Origin: Plasmodium coatneyi
Taxonomy: Eukaryota; Apicomplexa; Aconoidasida; Haemosporida; Plasmodiidae
Direction: 5' to 3'
Length of the DNA stretch: 64,000 nucleotides
Assembly (NCBI RefSeq): GCF_001680005.1
Contig: NC_033562.1
Span: forward strand, 1,819,612-1,883,611
Shown piece by piece: positions 38,237 through 49,877 of this stretch. The notes under the pieces were generated by a model. The model was not told the origin of the DNA. It saw only the letters and a list, made by a program, of their open reading frames with translations, and made no database searches. The translations under genes and the position numbers were made by a program. The stretch's first letter is position 1, and the number at the start of each line of letters is the position of its first letter.

Positions 38237-38747
38237 AACCATTGTATGTAACACACATTGGGAATGTTGAATGAGTGTATGCCCCTCCCTCCCTCAAGAG
38301 GGCGACGCATAAATAACAGGGTGAACACAATTTACATACAGTGTAAGGAAGAAAAAAGAGACACTTTCTATTTTTTCCTCTATTCCTTTTCTTTCCTTCT
38401 TATTCCTTCTTCTTTTTTTCCTTCCATTTGTATGTTTAAATAATCACATAATGAAAGAATACTCCCAGAATGGGGCGCGCAAAAAGGAAAAAAAAAAAAG
38501 GAAGGTGCTGACATTTTTGAACAAATATTCATGAATTTTAAAAAAACAAAAAAAAAATTTATAAAGTCAAAAAATTTTGTAACAGAATGAATAAGCAATT
38601 TAATTCTTCAGTAAAGAAGTAATTTTACCAAACAAATCAAAATAAAGTGAAAAAAAATTTTTTTCACTTCCACTTATATTGATTACACATGAACGCAAAC
38701 AATTTAATACAAAAACAAAACAAAAAAAAAAAAAGGAAAATTTTTTC
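38237..38747. other. KIR 9 - SICAvar B convergent spacer
   Basis: It contains the 3' hairpin element (38275-38345; here the stem is reduced to CCCTC-AA-GAGGG), a T-rich stretch, and the conserved block ending CATGAACGCAAACAATTTAA (38689-38708). It aligns with the KIR 5 - SICAvar A spacer. Confidence 0.7.
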
Positions 38748-39250
38748 CTACACCGTAAACCCGGACTCTGAACTTGGAACCTGTTCCTCCGCAACATGAA
38801 CAATAGTAATCTGTTCCTTAGGAACACTTCCCTTGGGAACAAGGTCTTCCTCCCTAAACCAGGAATCTGAACTTGGAACCTGTTCCTTAGGAGGAAGGTT
38901 TTCCTTCCCTGAACCCGGAATCTGACCTTGGAACACATTCCTTAAAAACAAAGTCTTCCTTCCCTAAACCCAGAATATGAACTTGGAACCTGTTCCTTAG
39001 GGACATTAACTTCAGTAACAGAGTCTTCCTCCTTAAACGCTGAACCTTAAACTTGGAACCTGTTCCTTAGGAACTTCTGCTCTAGGAACATCTTCCTTAG
39101 AAACAAAGTCTTCCTCCCTAAACGCGGAATCTGAACTTGGAACCTGTTCCTTAAAAACATCTTCCTTGGGAACAAAGTCTTTTCTCCCTAAATCCGGAAT
39201 CTGAACTTGGAATCTGTTCCATAGGAACATTTTCTTGTTTTATGAATTGG
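38748..39250 (-). repeat. SICAvar B tail repeats, partly out of frame
   Basis: Six or seven copies of a 70-90-base unit encoding V-P-K-E-Q-V-P-S-S-D-S-G-F-R-E-E-D-F, the acidic end of the SICA cytoplasmic domain. Units are spread over three frames. One extra T at 39180-39183 (GTCTTTTCTCC against GTCTTCCTCC elsewhere) moves the reading frame and stops it at 39151; a second disruption lies near 39040. The left edge at 38748 aligns with the stop of SICAvar A (18207), showing where the ancestral gene ended. Confidence 0.8.
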
Positions 39251-42200
39251 GGTCCCATAAATTCTTCTACAATTATTTCAAAAAAGTCTTCTTTCATGAA
39301 ATGTACATCCCCCTTTTGACATTCGTTTAAGACTTCTAAATGAATATCAATAATCATGCGGCGACGTACATCACCACGCCGACCAACAGCACGTTTACCA
39401 ACGTGTTTCCTCCTTTCTTTAGGCGTAGAACGAGGTTTGCGTTCCTTTACTAAAGTATATTCTCGTGGACCATCCTGCTGTTCCACATGGTCAACAATCT
39501 GCTGTTCTAAGGATGGACCACGTATTTGAGCAGCTCTTCTGTAACGTTTTCTTGTCTTACGAAGCATTCCAAAGTACTGAACAAAAGAAGGAAAAGAAAA
39601 AAAGGAAAAAAATGTTTCTTTAATAGGGATGCGAAAAGTTTGTTCACACGCAACAGTAATTACTACTTCAAAAGCTAGAATGCGAAATGCTAAACATACA
39701 CACCCCTAAAATACGAAATGCTAAACATACACACCCCTAAAATACGAAATCCTACACATACACACCCTAAAATGCGAAATCCTACACACTTTCTTTTTTT
39801 TTTCCTTCTTCTAAAAATAATATATATTTTTTTTTTTACCTTCCAGAGCAAGTAGCTCATAACAGAAATAACAAACACGGCAGGAGCGAGCGGGAGGTAA
39901 GGAAGGAAGGGATCGATTCCTTTCTTGGCAGTAAGTTTGGCAGCAGAAGGAATCTGAGCAGGAAGGGAACCTGAAGTAGTGAGTAAAAGGAAGAAAATGG
40001 AAGCGTGGAAGTGTTGTTTTCATATAGTTCAGTGCGAGAGTATGAGCCTAAAATATTGTAGGTGCACCCTTCCTGGGTGCACGCACTTCCTCCGGAAGAT
40101 CAAGGAAGTGCGGGTTGTTAGGGATCGTTGGTGGAAGGAAGGTTGTAGGGAGTATTGGGCGTCTTAGGAAGGTTATTATGGGTCGTAGAATGTTGTTTTT
40201 AGGGGTGGTAGGTGGGTTGTTAGGGCTGGTAGGTGGAAGGAAGTAAAGGGGTCTAAGCAGGAGAAAGGATCTAAGGAGGAGGAAGGAAGCAGGGTCTAAG
40301 TAAGGAGGTGTGGGGAAGGATGATATAGGGAAGGAAGATTGTTACGGGTGGTGGTGGTAGTGTGGTAGGGTGGTAGTACGGGGGATGAGGGCAAATCGTT
40401 ACCGCCAGCAAGAGGTGGGAAACGCTTAAGGGCTGTGTCCTCATCACCGTCTACCTGCACACTATCACAATCTACAACTTTGGAAGTTTCTGTAGAAGGT
40501 GTTATATTCTTACCTGTGTCTTCCTGTTTAGAGCCAGTGCCGTCCTCCGACGATGGTTTCTCTTCGGGTGTTCGTGGTTTCAGTGGTGCTGGTAATTGTG
40601 GAGGTTCACTTTCACCATTGGAGGAGGGAGAATCTCGTTCCCCATCCTCACTTTCTTCAGCATCTGGTGGAGGGGGTGGTGTTAGAGGAGGAACATCATC
40701 CTCGGCTCCTGATTTGTCACTTCTAGCTGGACTGCCTGGTGGAGCAGTAGGAGGTGTTTTACATAAAGTACTTATATCATTTAGCGTTTTTTCTATTTCG
40801 TCTTTTTTTCTACTGCTCTGGAAGAGTTCTTTCAATTTGGACCTCACTTGCTGTCCGCCCATTTTGCAAGTTTCATATACTTCTTTTTCCCATTTGCATT
40901 CAACACATGGATAAGTAATTGAACATTTATCTCCTTTAATTTTTTCCATGAATCCAAAGCCTTTTTCTATGCCTTTTTCAATGTCTTCCTTTTTGCCTGG
41001 ACACTTTTCTTTCATTTGTTTTGCGAATTCATTTAATAAAAGACATGCTACAAATTGCTTAAATTCTTGGTTCTGAACAGGGTTGTGTTCATCTGTCCCT
41101 GAAGTCAACTGAATATTGTATATATGTTTTAATCCTTTCACAATAAGGTGGCATGCTTTTTTCTTTGCTTGCCCGGCGTCTTCATTCTTCCAATTAGTGT
41201 CATTACAGTATTGATCTTCATTTTTGCTCGGTGTAGACATGGCTGTAACGAATGCATCGACCCTAGTTGGGAAGTCATACCAAACTTCACTCTACACGTA
41301 TGAAAGACGGAAAAAAAAGAAGGAAGAAGGAGGAGAAGGGAACATGTACATATATATATTTAATACCGGTGCAAAGTATTAACCCACCTTTCCTTCGAAC
41401 ATGCACTTCCCTCTTTTTATATTCATTGTGTACGGTTAGAGTGTAGGGACAAATATATAAACTGCGCCTCTTCTAACCTCATCCTTCTGCGATTCTCTGT
41501 TTGATCTGATCCGTTTCCATTCCTTCGTTACACAGTCTGCGCGATCACATATGGTACCTTCTTTACACTTTACATCTATAAGAAGGAAAGCGAAACAAGA
41601 AACACAGAGTGAAGAAGACAGTGACTGAGTGAGTGACTCTCTCACTGGGAAGGAAGGGGTGGTGGCGGCAGGGAAGATTCCTTCTTCCTTCAGTTCTACC
41701 CTTCTTTCGTTCATTATTCCCTTTCATCATCTTCCTTTTTCATTCTCCTTTCTTCCACTTTCTTTTCCTTCCTCTTTTTTTCATTTTTCCTTTCTCTTTC
41801 ATTTTTTTTTTTGGATGCATCCTTCGGGTGCACCTGGAAGGTTACCCCTTGTCCGGTTTCCTTTTCCCCTTGTCTGGTTGCCCCCCTGTCCGTATTGTCT
41901 CCCTTGTCCTGTTGAACCGAGTCTCCGGTTGGATCCATTGTCCGGTTTCTTTCCCCCTTGTCCAGTCTACACCATGTCCAGGCTACCCCTTCTCCAGTCT
42001 ACCCATTGTCCAGTCTACCCCTTGTCCAGTCTACCCCTTGTCCAGTCTACCCCTTGTCCAGTCTACCCCTTGTCCAGTCTACCCCTTGTCCAGTCTACCC
42101 CTTGTCCAGTCTACCCTTGTCCGGTTGGACCCAGTTTCAGGTTGGCTTGTCCGCTAGGAGTTTCTCCTGTTACCAAACACACACACGTCCCCTTTTAAAC

Positions 42201-44280
42201 AACAGGCCATATTACTGAACCAAAACCCGAAATCCCAATTACTGCACCCCTAAAACATGAACCATAAAATCGCAATGCGACTTCCTATACTCGAAGACAT
42301 AAACCCTGAACTCTAAACCCGAAATCCGATATCCACAGCCTTAACCCTACACTTACACCCTGATGCTTGAAGCCTGAACCCTAAACGCGAAATCCGATTA
42401 CAATACCCTGAACCCTAAACCCGAAATCCGACTCCTAAAAACTGAAGCCCAGCCTACACCCTGATCCCCACTCCTGCACACTGAATCCTAAACCCTAAAC
42501 CCAAAATGCGATTCCTATATACTTACATCCTGAATCCTAAACCCTGAACCCTAAACCCGAAATCCGACTCCTACAACTGGAAACCCACTCCTACAACTGG
42601 AAACCCACTCCTACATGCTGAATCATCACTCCTACATCCTTTCTTCCCCTAACCCTACAACATCATTCTAACAGCCCTATACCCTTTTGTTCTCTATTCC
42701 TGCTACATCATTTTACTACCCCCAAACACTTCTTTACCCCCTCCTGGGGTAAGTACTAGGCCATATTGTTGTTCGTAAAACCTGAAAACCGAAGTGCTAT
42801 TCTCTAATTTTCCACTTATTCTCCAGACACCACATGTATTTTACACCTTAGCCTTAACCGAGAATCCACCTTGCCCTTGACCCCGGAACCCACTTTTCCC
42901 TTTAACCCCGATTTTACCTTCTTTTCTTTTTCTTTTCTTTTTTTTTCTTTTTTTCCTTTTTTTTTCCCTTTCCTTCTTTTCTTTCCTTCCTTTGCATCCT
43001 TCACTCCTTAGAGCTCATTCCTTCCTTGCTTTCCTTCTTTAGACCCTCCCTTTCTTTCTTTCTTTTCTTCTTAAGCAATGCTTTTAATAATATTACTTAC
43101 CTGCTGCAGTTATTGCTTTCTTCTGTTTCACTTTTTCCTTCACCTCGTTCTGTAAATCATTGTGGTTCTTGATTTTGTTGTCCTTCACTCCTTTCAATAC
43201 ATCCTCCAGGGCAGTGTTATCCAAAGATACATCGTCATCCCCTAAAATCAAGTCATCATCGTCCGATGTGGTTTTTATTCCTAATTCCTCCAAGGCTTTC
43301 CGATTAGTACTCCTCTGCCCCTCTTCCCCTGGGCAATCCTGTCCCTCTCCCTTTATTTTGTGTAGTGCACTATTCCCTGCACTCACTTTTTTTATTCCTT
43401 TATATGGGTTCTCTTCTGTGCTATATTCATTTATCCATTTCTGAGCTTCACCCCATATGAATTTCTGACCCATTCCTACACTGTTAATATCTATTTCCTT
43501 ACATACCTCATAATGGTCGCCTCCTCCGAAGGTTCCTACATACCCGTCTACAGCCTCCTTAACGAGTCCTGCTACTTTGTCTAGCTTACAATGTGTTCCT
43601 AACATTCTTGTCATAGTAACTCTTCCAACTAAGCACCTAAGATAGGCCTGTAGTTCCTTCTCTTCTTCACTTTCTCCTTTCTTCCACTTTTTCTTCACCC
43701 ATTGCCACCCTACGCCACTGTTCCGTTCGTATTTCAGTTCTAATCCACCCATCCAAAAGAACATTCTTAATAGTATTTTGCACAATTCTTTACTTTTATT
43801 GTCCCCTCCTAATATTTGTTTCTCATCCTCGTCCTCAAAAGCACAAAAATCATTTTCTGCTTGAGTGTTGTCTTCTATGCTTTGCATCATGTCCTTAAAT
43901 AATTCTTCCAACTCTTCCCATATTCGATTCTGCAATGTGAAGGAAAGAAAGGAAAAGTGTGTGTGTGTGTGTGTTCCACCAATGTGAGCACATCGTACTA
44001 ATATAAAGAACTTCCTATAACACCACTAGTACACAAATACATGTATTCCCCCACAAACTCTTTTCTTTCTTCTTCTTTTATTTTTCCTTCCTTTTTCTTT
44101 CCTTCTTTGCTTCTTAAACCTTCCTTCTTTTTCCTTTCTTCTCCTTGCTTTCTTTTGCATCCTTTCATTCCTTCCTTTTTTTTTTCTCCCTTTTTTCCTT
44201 CATACCTTGAAATCTTCGTTCTTCTGTATTCGCCTCTCCTTTACCCATTTTACTAGTAGATCCACTAATAGACTCGGCAT
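39151..44280 (-). CDS. SICAvar: SICAvar B, variant antigen (SICA) with six exons
   Basis: Exons in coding order: 44280-44206, 43929-43101, 41575-41478, 41291-40403, 39970-39840 and 39576-39151; phases match and give 815 residues. Exon 1 encodes 25 residues (MPSLLVDLLVKWVKERRIQK..). Exon 2 is an alpha-type domain (CKILLRMFFWMGG..WQWVKKKW..LRCLVGRVTM). Exon 3 holds the short C-K-E-G-T-I-C-D-R-A-D-C-V-T-K-E-W hinge. Exon 4 is a beta domain (CHLIVKGLKHIYNI..CVECKW) with a Pro/Ser/Glu-rich stalk. Exon 5 is the membrane exon (PLAPAVFVISVMSYLLWK, about 657-674), and exon 6 the cytoplasmic domain. The tail is cut short by a frameshift (see 38748-39250). Intron 2, 1.5 kb, is filled with repeats. In SICAvar A beta domain and membrane segment share one exon; here they are separate. 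Confidence 0.87.
39668..39790. repeat. Tandem repeat in the last intron of SICAvar B
   Basis: About four copies of CCCTAAAATACGAAATGCTA with ACATACACA, the counterpart of the longer array at 18690-18935 in SICAvar A. Confidence 0.85.
41954..42120. repeat. 17-bp tandem repeat in SICAvar B intron 2
   Basis: About ten copies of CCCCTTGTCCAGTCTAC, the central ones perfect. It stays open in several plus-strand frames, which creates false ORFs of more than 170 codons. Confidence 0.95.
42190..42660. repeat. Telomere-like degenerate repeats in SICAvar B intron 2
   Basis: Repeated phrases CCCTGAACCCTAAACCCGAA and ATCCGACTCCTA. CCCTAAACCC and CCCTGAACCC are the complement of the GGGTTTA and GGGTTCA units seen at the chromosome end, so the array looks like decayed interstitial telomeric sequence with an inserted GAAATCCGA motif. 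Orientation is C-rich on the plus strand, opposite to the terminal tract. Confidence 0.75.
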
Positions 44281-46248
44281 GGTAAATTTACATTAACCTC
44301 ATAAATACATATATATATTCTTAGTATGAATATTATTATAGAATATTCCTATAATAAAGAAATAATACACCTTTAATTCATGCGTTCCTTTCCCTTTTTC
44401 CCTTTTTTCCTTCTTTAAACCTTTGTTTTCCTAAGATTTTCTCCTTTTTCTTTTTTTCCTTTTCTTTCTTTTTTATACCCCCTTCAGGTGTACAAACCCC
44501 TAAAACACTAAGCAGGAGGCCATATGCTTGCTTTTAAACCCTACCCATACATCCCAAAACCTACTCTCACAACCCTAACCCCTTTCCTCCTTAAACCCCT
44601 CTCCCAATACCCTTTATACCCCCCTTACACCCTACCCCTCACAGCCCTAAGACCCTTTCATTCTAATATTATTACACCCTATTCCTACACCCGTAACCCT
44701 TTTATTCTAATACCCTTACATCCTACTCCTACACCACTAACAACTTTTTATTCTACCATCCCTAAAATCTTTCACTCTAATACTCTTACACCCTACCCAC
44801 ACACCCTAAAACCTATTCTCACACCCCTTACACCCTAACCACATACCCATAACACTTTTATTCTAATACCCTTACACCCTACCCCTACATCTTTACACCC
44901 CTTTATTCTAATACCCAGACATCCTACCCCTACACCCTTACACCCTACTCTCACACCCTGAACCCACACTCCCTTATCTTCCTTCACTTCCTTTCTTTCA
45001 CTCTCATTTCTTCTATTCCCTCACTCTCATTCCTTCACTACTTTTTTTTTCACTCCTTCACTTCCTTTCCTTTTTTAATGTAGATTATATTTTTTGTGAA
45101 CATATATATTAATGTGCTCCTTGTTTTTTTTTTATTCTGCTTTTTTTCATTTTATTTCTTTTTTTTTCTTCTTCTCCATCTTTTTTTTTCTTTTCATTTT
45201 TCTTTTACTGTTTTTATATTTTTTTCTCAAAAAAAAAGTGATCAACCTTCCTTTCACCCTAAAACACAAATCTACACCCCTCTGCACACATCCCCCAACA
45301 TGCTTCCTTCCTCTCACTCCTAACAATATTGCTTCCTTCCTCTCACTCCTAACAATATTGCTTCCTTCCTCTCACTCCTAACAATATTGCTTCCTTCCAC
45401 CCTAGGAACCTCCCTTCCGCCTACTACCCCTAAGTGCACCCTCCTGCACATTTTCCCTGAGGATACTTCTTTCCTTCCTTCTAACCTTAACACAACCTCC
45501 CCTTTTTTTTTTTTTTTTTTTTTTCTTTCCTTCCTTTTCTTTCTTCCTATGTGGCTATCTCCACTATTGTGCATCCACCTGAACACATTCCTGCACACTC
45601 CCCTCAACATACCTCCTTCCTTTTTTTTTTTTTTTTTTTTTTTTATTTTCTTTGTTTTTTATTTTATTTTTATTTTATTTTTATTTTATTTTTTTTTTCT
45701 TTTTTCTTCTTAAAAATAAAAGTGACCAACTTTCTCCTTCCACCTCTAACACCCCATCCTTGCACCCCTTTGCACATTTACCACCTTCCCTCCACCTAAC
45801 AACCCCTAAGGTGCACCCTTCTGCACACTTCCCTTAACATGCTTTCCTCCTTCCCTCCAACCTAAGAACCATCCTTCTTTCCAACCCTAACACCACCTAA
45901 CAACCCAACTACCATCAGCCTTAACAACCTTCCTTCCACCCTAACACAATCTTCCTTTCGCCACCACCTAACAACCCTCTACGAAACACCCTAACAACCC
46001 ACCTACCACAATCCGTAACACAACCCTCCCTCCACCTACCACCCCTAACAACCTTCCTTCCGCCTACAACCACCCACCTAACAACCCTTCCTTCCAGCAA
46101 CCACCACTCCTAACAACCTTCCTTCCACCCTACCACCACCCCTAACAACCTTTCCTTCCACCTACCAACCTAACAACCTTCCTTCTTTCCAACCAAGCAA
46201 ACATCAACTTCGTTCCACTTACAACCTAATAACCTTCCTTCCCTTTAG
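44281..46248. repeat. Repeat-rich region upstream of SICAvar B and before the orphan exons
   Basis: 44515-44970 holds degenerate ACACCCTACCCCTACACCC / TTCTAATACCCTTAC units. 45060-45240 and 45500-45710 are T-rich. CTCACTCCTAACAATATTGCTTCCTTC recurs three times at 45315-45395. 45840-46230 is CCACC/CTAACAACCTTCCTT repeat as in KIR intron 2. No KIR ectodomain exon is present, although a KIR tail exon follows. Confidence 0.75.
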
Positions 46249-46566
46249 TATAAACCATGGTCTTCTTGGTTTGGTAACGACTCTTCTGGAAATGGAGGAA
46301 GAAGCAGGAAGAAAAGATCTATTGAGAGCACCTTTGATACACTCACAGAAAGCAGCTCAATATATGATTCAACGGATGACATCTCAACAATAGGTCCAAC
46401 AGATCGAACAATGAATTCCACCACATTACGTTCTCGTCCTGCGCACACAAGACCGTCTACCCGAGGACACTCTGCCAGGGGAAGGCCAGGAAGGGAAGGA
46501 ACAAATGCTACAAATAATAATAGTACACCAGGTCATCGACAAAATATAGGTTACGGTCGTATGTAA
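46249..46566 (+). pseudogene. KIR: Orphan KIR tail exon 1 (Y-K-P-W type)
   Basis: Preceded by a good acceptor (CCTTCCCTTTAG) and open for 106 codons to TAA. It encodes the cytoplasmic tail only: Y-K-P-W-S-S-W-F-G-N-D, R/K block, acidic T/S block, N-I-G-Y-G-R-M, closest to KIR 6 and KIR 9. The CCACC-type repeats typical of intron 2 precede it, but no ectodomain exon exists between SICAvar B (44280) and here. Most likely a KIR that lost its first two exons by rearrangement. Use as an alternative tail exon of some other gene cannot be excluded. Confidence 0.75.
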
Positions 46567-46614
46567 CACCGTCACTGTGTAACACATTGTGGAATGTAAC
46601 ACTTTGGAATGTGG

Positions 46615-46690
46615 AAAGAGTTTGTGCCCCTCCCTCCCCGGAGGGGGAAGGACACATAAATAACACTGTGCATAGTTTATATATGCAGTG
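46615..46690 (+). promoter_or_regulatory. Conserved 3' element behind the orphan tail exon
   Basis: CCTCCCTCCCC and GGAGGGGGAAGG form a hairpin (46630-46652), followed by ACACATAAATAACACTGTG, as behind KIR 6. It shows that the orphan exon kept its normal 3' flank. Confidence 0.4.
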
Positions 46691-46828
46691 TACTAAAAAA
46701 AAAAAAGAAGAGACTTTCTTCTTTTTTTCTCCATTCTTTATTCTTCCTTCCCTTCTTATTCCTTCTTTCCTTCCTCATTCCTTCTTTCCTTTTTATTCCT
46801 TCTTTCCTCCTTTCTTTCCTTTATTTAG

Positions 46829-47083
46829 TATAATCTCCTACCTTCTTGGCTCCACAACAAAATTGGGAATAGCAGTAGCGGAGCCACGCACAGAAGAAAC
46901 AGAAGATCCACCAAACATGATTTCAACACATTAACAGCGGACACCTCTTCATTATATACAAGAGATACTTCTATAACAGGTTCTATGGATGAATCTACTA
47001 TATACAATAGGAGACCATTAACCCGAGGAGCAAGGAATAATAATGCACGACAGAAGAGGAATGTAGCTTACCAACGTATGTAA
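46829..47083 (+). pseudogene. KIR: Orphan KIR tail exon 2 (Y-N-L-L-P type)
   Basis: Acceptor TTTATTTAG, then 85 codons: Y-N-L-L-P-S-W-L-H-N-K, R/S block, T-L-T-A-D-T-S-S acidic block, N-V-A-Y-Q-R-M and TAA. It lies only 262 bases behind the first orphan exon and belongs to the other tail type (closest to KIR 13). No start, ectodomain or membrane segment is attached. Confidence 0.75.
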
Positions 47084-48504
47084 CATGTGCCCTTCATTTA
47101 TTACTAATAGTGTACATAATGTCTTCCCCTCCTCAAAACTATAATGATAATGCTAAGTTTGTGTACTGTGTATGTGTGTGGATGTGGAAAGAAGCAGAAA
47201 TGGAAAATGACATTTTCTCTTTTCTTTTCTTTCCTTATTTTTCATTTGTGTATGTTTTTGAATAACTCTATATGGAAAGAAGAGTACTTCCCACAGGGGC
47301 AAAAAAGAAGAGGGAAAAAAGACTGCTTACCTCTTTTCAAAAAAGAATATTTATGTATTATAAGAAGAAAAAAAGGAAGGAATAAAAAAAAAAAGAAAAA
47401 AGGAAATAAATAAAAATAAAGGGAATACATTCATATATATGTATGAAATGTAATTTTTTACACTGGAAAGGAAAAAAGAGGAGAGAAAATAAGTGGGTTC
47501 AAATCACATTACATACACTGCTTATAAATGAGTTCTTCATATATTATCTGTCATGAAGTAAAAAAGAGGTATGAAAATTATTATTATATATCATTATTAT
47601 TATATATTATTTATTATACATTATTATTATTATATATTATTTATTATACATTATTATTATTATTATTTTATATATCATTATTATTATGATGTAATCATGA
47701 GCAAAGGGGAAGGTGTATTAAAAGGGGGAAGGGGCGGGGCAGAAACAATAAGGTGGGAATACAAAAAATTCTTCCTTCTGTATATAATTAATATGCTTAA
47801 TATAGTACCCCGTTTTATATTCCCCCTCCTTTCCTTCTTTTCATTTCATTCCCCTAAATATGTGCACACTCCCCCTCCCTTATTAATTATGAATGAATGT
47901 TCAAACTGTAAGAAGAGAAGAGAAGTGAAAAAAAAAGGAGGAAGTACTCCGTGCATATGTGAACTGTGCACAATATTTTTTTATTAATAGTTGATAAGAA
48001 CCCCGCGCCCCCCCTTGTTTTTTAAATAGGAATGGAGTACGCATCAATAGTATATGTTCAAAATTCTGTTTTAAAGGAATAGTTACAATTTTTATATACA
48101 TAACAATTGAAAGAGGAAGAATAGTGTAGTATAATATTCCTCGATCAATCATGCACTCTCCGTTAATATAGGGAACGAGTACGGAATGTATATGGGATAG
48201 TTTTCCATTTTTCTTTTCTTTTTCTCTATGCTGTTATTTCTATGTATTTATTCCTTTTTTTTTTTTTTTTTCAGTTATACATATGATGCCTCTATACATA
48301 CGTATGTGTCATTGTTACTTTGCAACTGAGGAATATGTATGATAAGGATGTTAAAATTTCATGCACTGCCATGATTCTGAAATAGATAATGGTCTCCCAG
48401 GAGGAGGAATTCATACATATACATTTTGTACATAGATATAGGAGGAATGTACTTTAATATAAGTATTTATTCTGTATGCGAAAAAGAATATACACATTTG
48501 AACC
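47084..48504. other. Intergenic region before KIR 10
   Basis: It starts with the KIR 3' flank family (TTGAATAACTCTATATGGAAA near 47258), then an AT microsatellite (47575-47690, TTATTATATA/TATTATTA units), a GC-richer patch (47700-47750), and the KIR 10 5' flank. No gene seen. Confidence 0.55.
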
Positions 48505-49877
48505 ATGTCACCGCCAGTAGGAGCAAAAACAAAACCACTAACGGTTCGTCCTCATCTGTTTAGAATGAATATACACACACATATTGTTCATATAATATCT
48601 AATGTATACAATAAACAAATGAAGGATGGTAATTGCGTAGAAATATATATATATGTACATATATCGGTATATATATATGTGTATATATATTTCCCACCAA
48701 TTATTTCTACAGAAGAGTGAATTAGAAAAGCAGTTACTGACGAATACACAATATTATAGTAAATTCAACGGAGACACGGATCATTGTACACAATTAGGAA
48801 AAAATAAAAAGGACGTAGGGGAGAAGCTATCAGCTGCCTATTCTGAAGTCACAAAACATGCAGAAAGCATGGTGAATGCCTGGTGTTACGTAACTAACAA
48901 ATTAAAAGAGGATAAGATGAACAGTGGTGAGTATTGTCTCTTTCTATATTTCTGGATAGGGAATATATTAGTAAACAGATTAAGCACCGTGTCGTTCTCC
49001 GAACCTATGCATACGATCTATACAGAATTGGGGAAACACGTTAAAGGGAATGATTGTACAGTAGTATACAATGATAATAACCAAACCACTTTCAATCAAA
49101 GAAAAACAGCATATGAGTACTTAACAGACTACGGAACAATACAGCAAAAATTAAGTGGAAGTCACCAGCTCTGTAATAAGGACTGCAGCAAATACCTAGA
49201 AGACAGTTACGCAGCCTATGATAAAGAGTATGATGGGTGCACAGGACAGGATCGTATTCCATATTGTCGGGAATTTGTAGGAAAGGATGGAAAACATCAA
49301 GGTACAAAATTAACAAAATTAACATGCCAAGTAGTGAATGAAACACAAATTCAAGCAAATATGGGAGGTGGCGGTAGCTCCATCCCTACCGCTATTATCT
49401 CTTCTACCCTGGCCACTACAGTGGGGTTACCTGCTGCCGTCGCTTTCTTCCTTTACAAAGTAAGTATATATATATACCATATATATATACATATACATAT
49501 ATATAGCATATATACATATGTATATATATAGACATATATATATAAATATATATATGTATGTAATACATATTTCCATTATTTCCTTCTTCTTATTTCAGTA
49601 TCATCTTATACCTTTTGGAATAAAGAACACCCTCTTCGGTGGGAATAACAACAGAAACAATAATAGAAGCAGAAACAGAAGAAGGGAAAGAAGATCAGTT
49701 GATCATCATTTTGATGTATCCACAGAGAACAGTTCAACATTCGATTCAACGGACATTTCCACAATAGGAGACTGGTCAACAACATCATCATCTACCATCA
49801 ACAGAACGAACAGAGGAAGAGCAAATAATAATAAAAGACAACGACGAAAAGCGAATATTAGTTACCAAAACATGTAA
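48505..49877 (+). CDS. KIR: KIR protein 10
   Basis: Exons 48505-48516 (MSPP), 48713-49459 and 49599-49877, phase 0, 345 residues. Exon 2 starts K-S-E-L-E-K-Q-L-L-T-N, so the L-P-S start motif is altered. It continues with CLFLYFWIGNILV, KTAYEYLTDYGTI, C-N-K-D-C-S-K-Y-L, C-R-E-F, a short Gly/Ser stalk and the membrane segment TLATTVGLPAAVAFFLYK (about 236-253). Tail Y-H-L-I-P-F-G-I, Asn/Arg-rich, ends N-I-S-Y-Q-N-M. The membrane-coding end and the start of intron 2 are nearly identical to KIR 13, the rest is not. Confidence 0.92.

Noticed and set aside
40435..40914. 159-codon Ser/Gly-rich ORF on the plus strand
   Set aside because: Antisense shadow of SICAvar B exon 4, whose splice sites and Cys pattern are clear.
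41954..42120. CRISPR-like array
   Set aside because: Repeats are directly adjacent without unique spacers, and the genome is eukaryotic.
41629..42218. Overlapping 86-189-codon ORFs rich in Pro, Ser, Leu and Val
   Set aside because: Products of the 17-bp tandem repeat, open in several frames, inside a SICAvar intron on the other strand.
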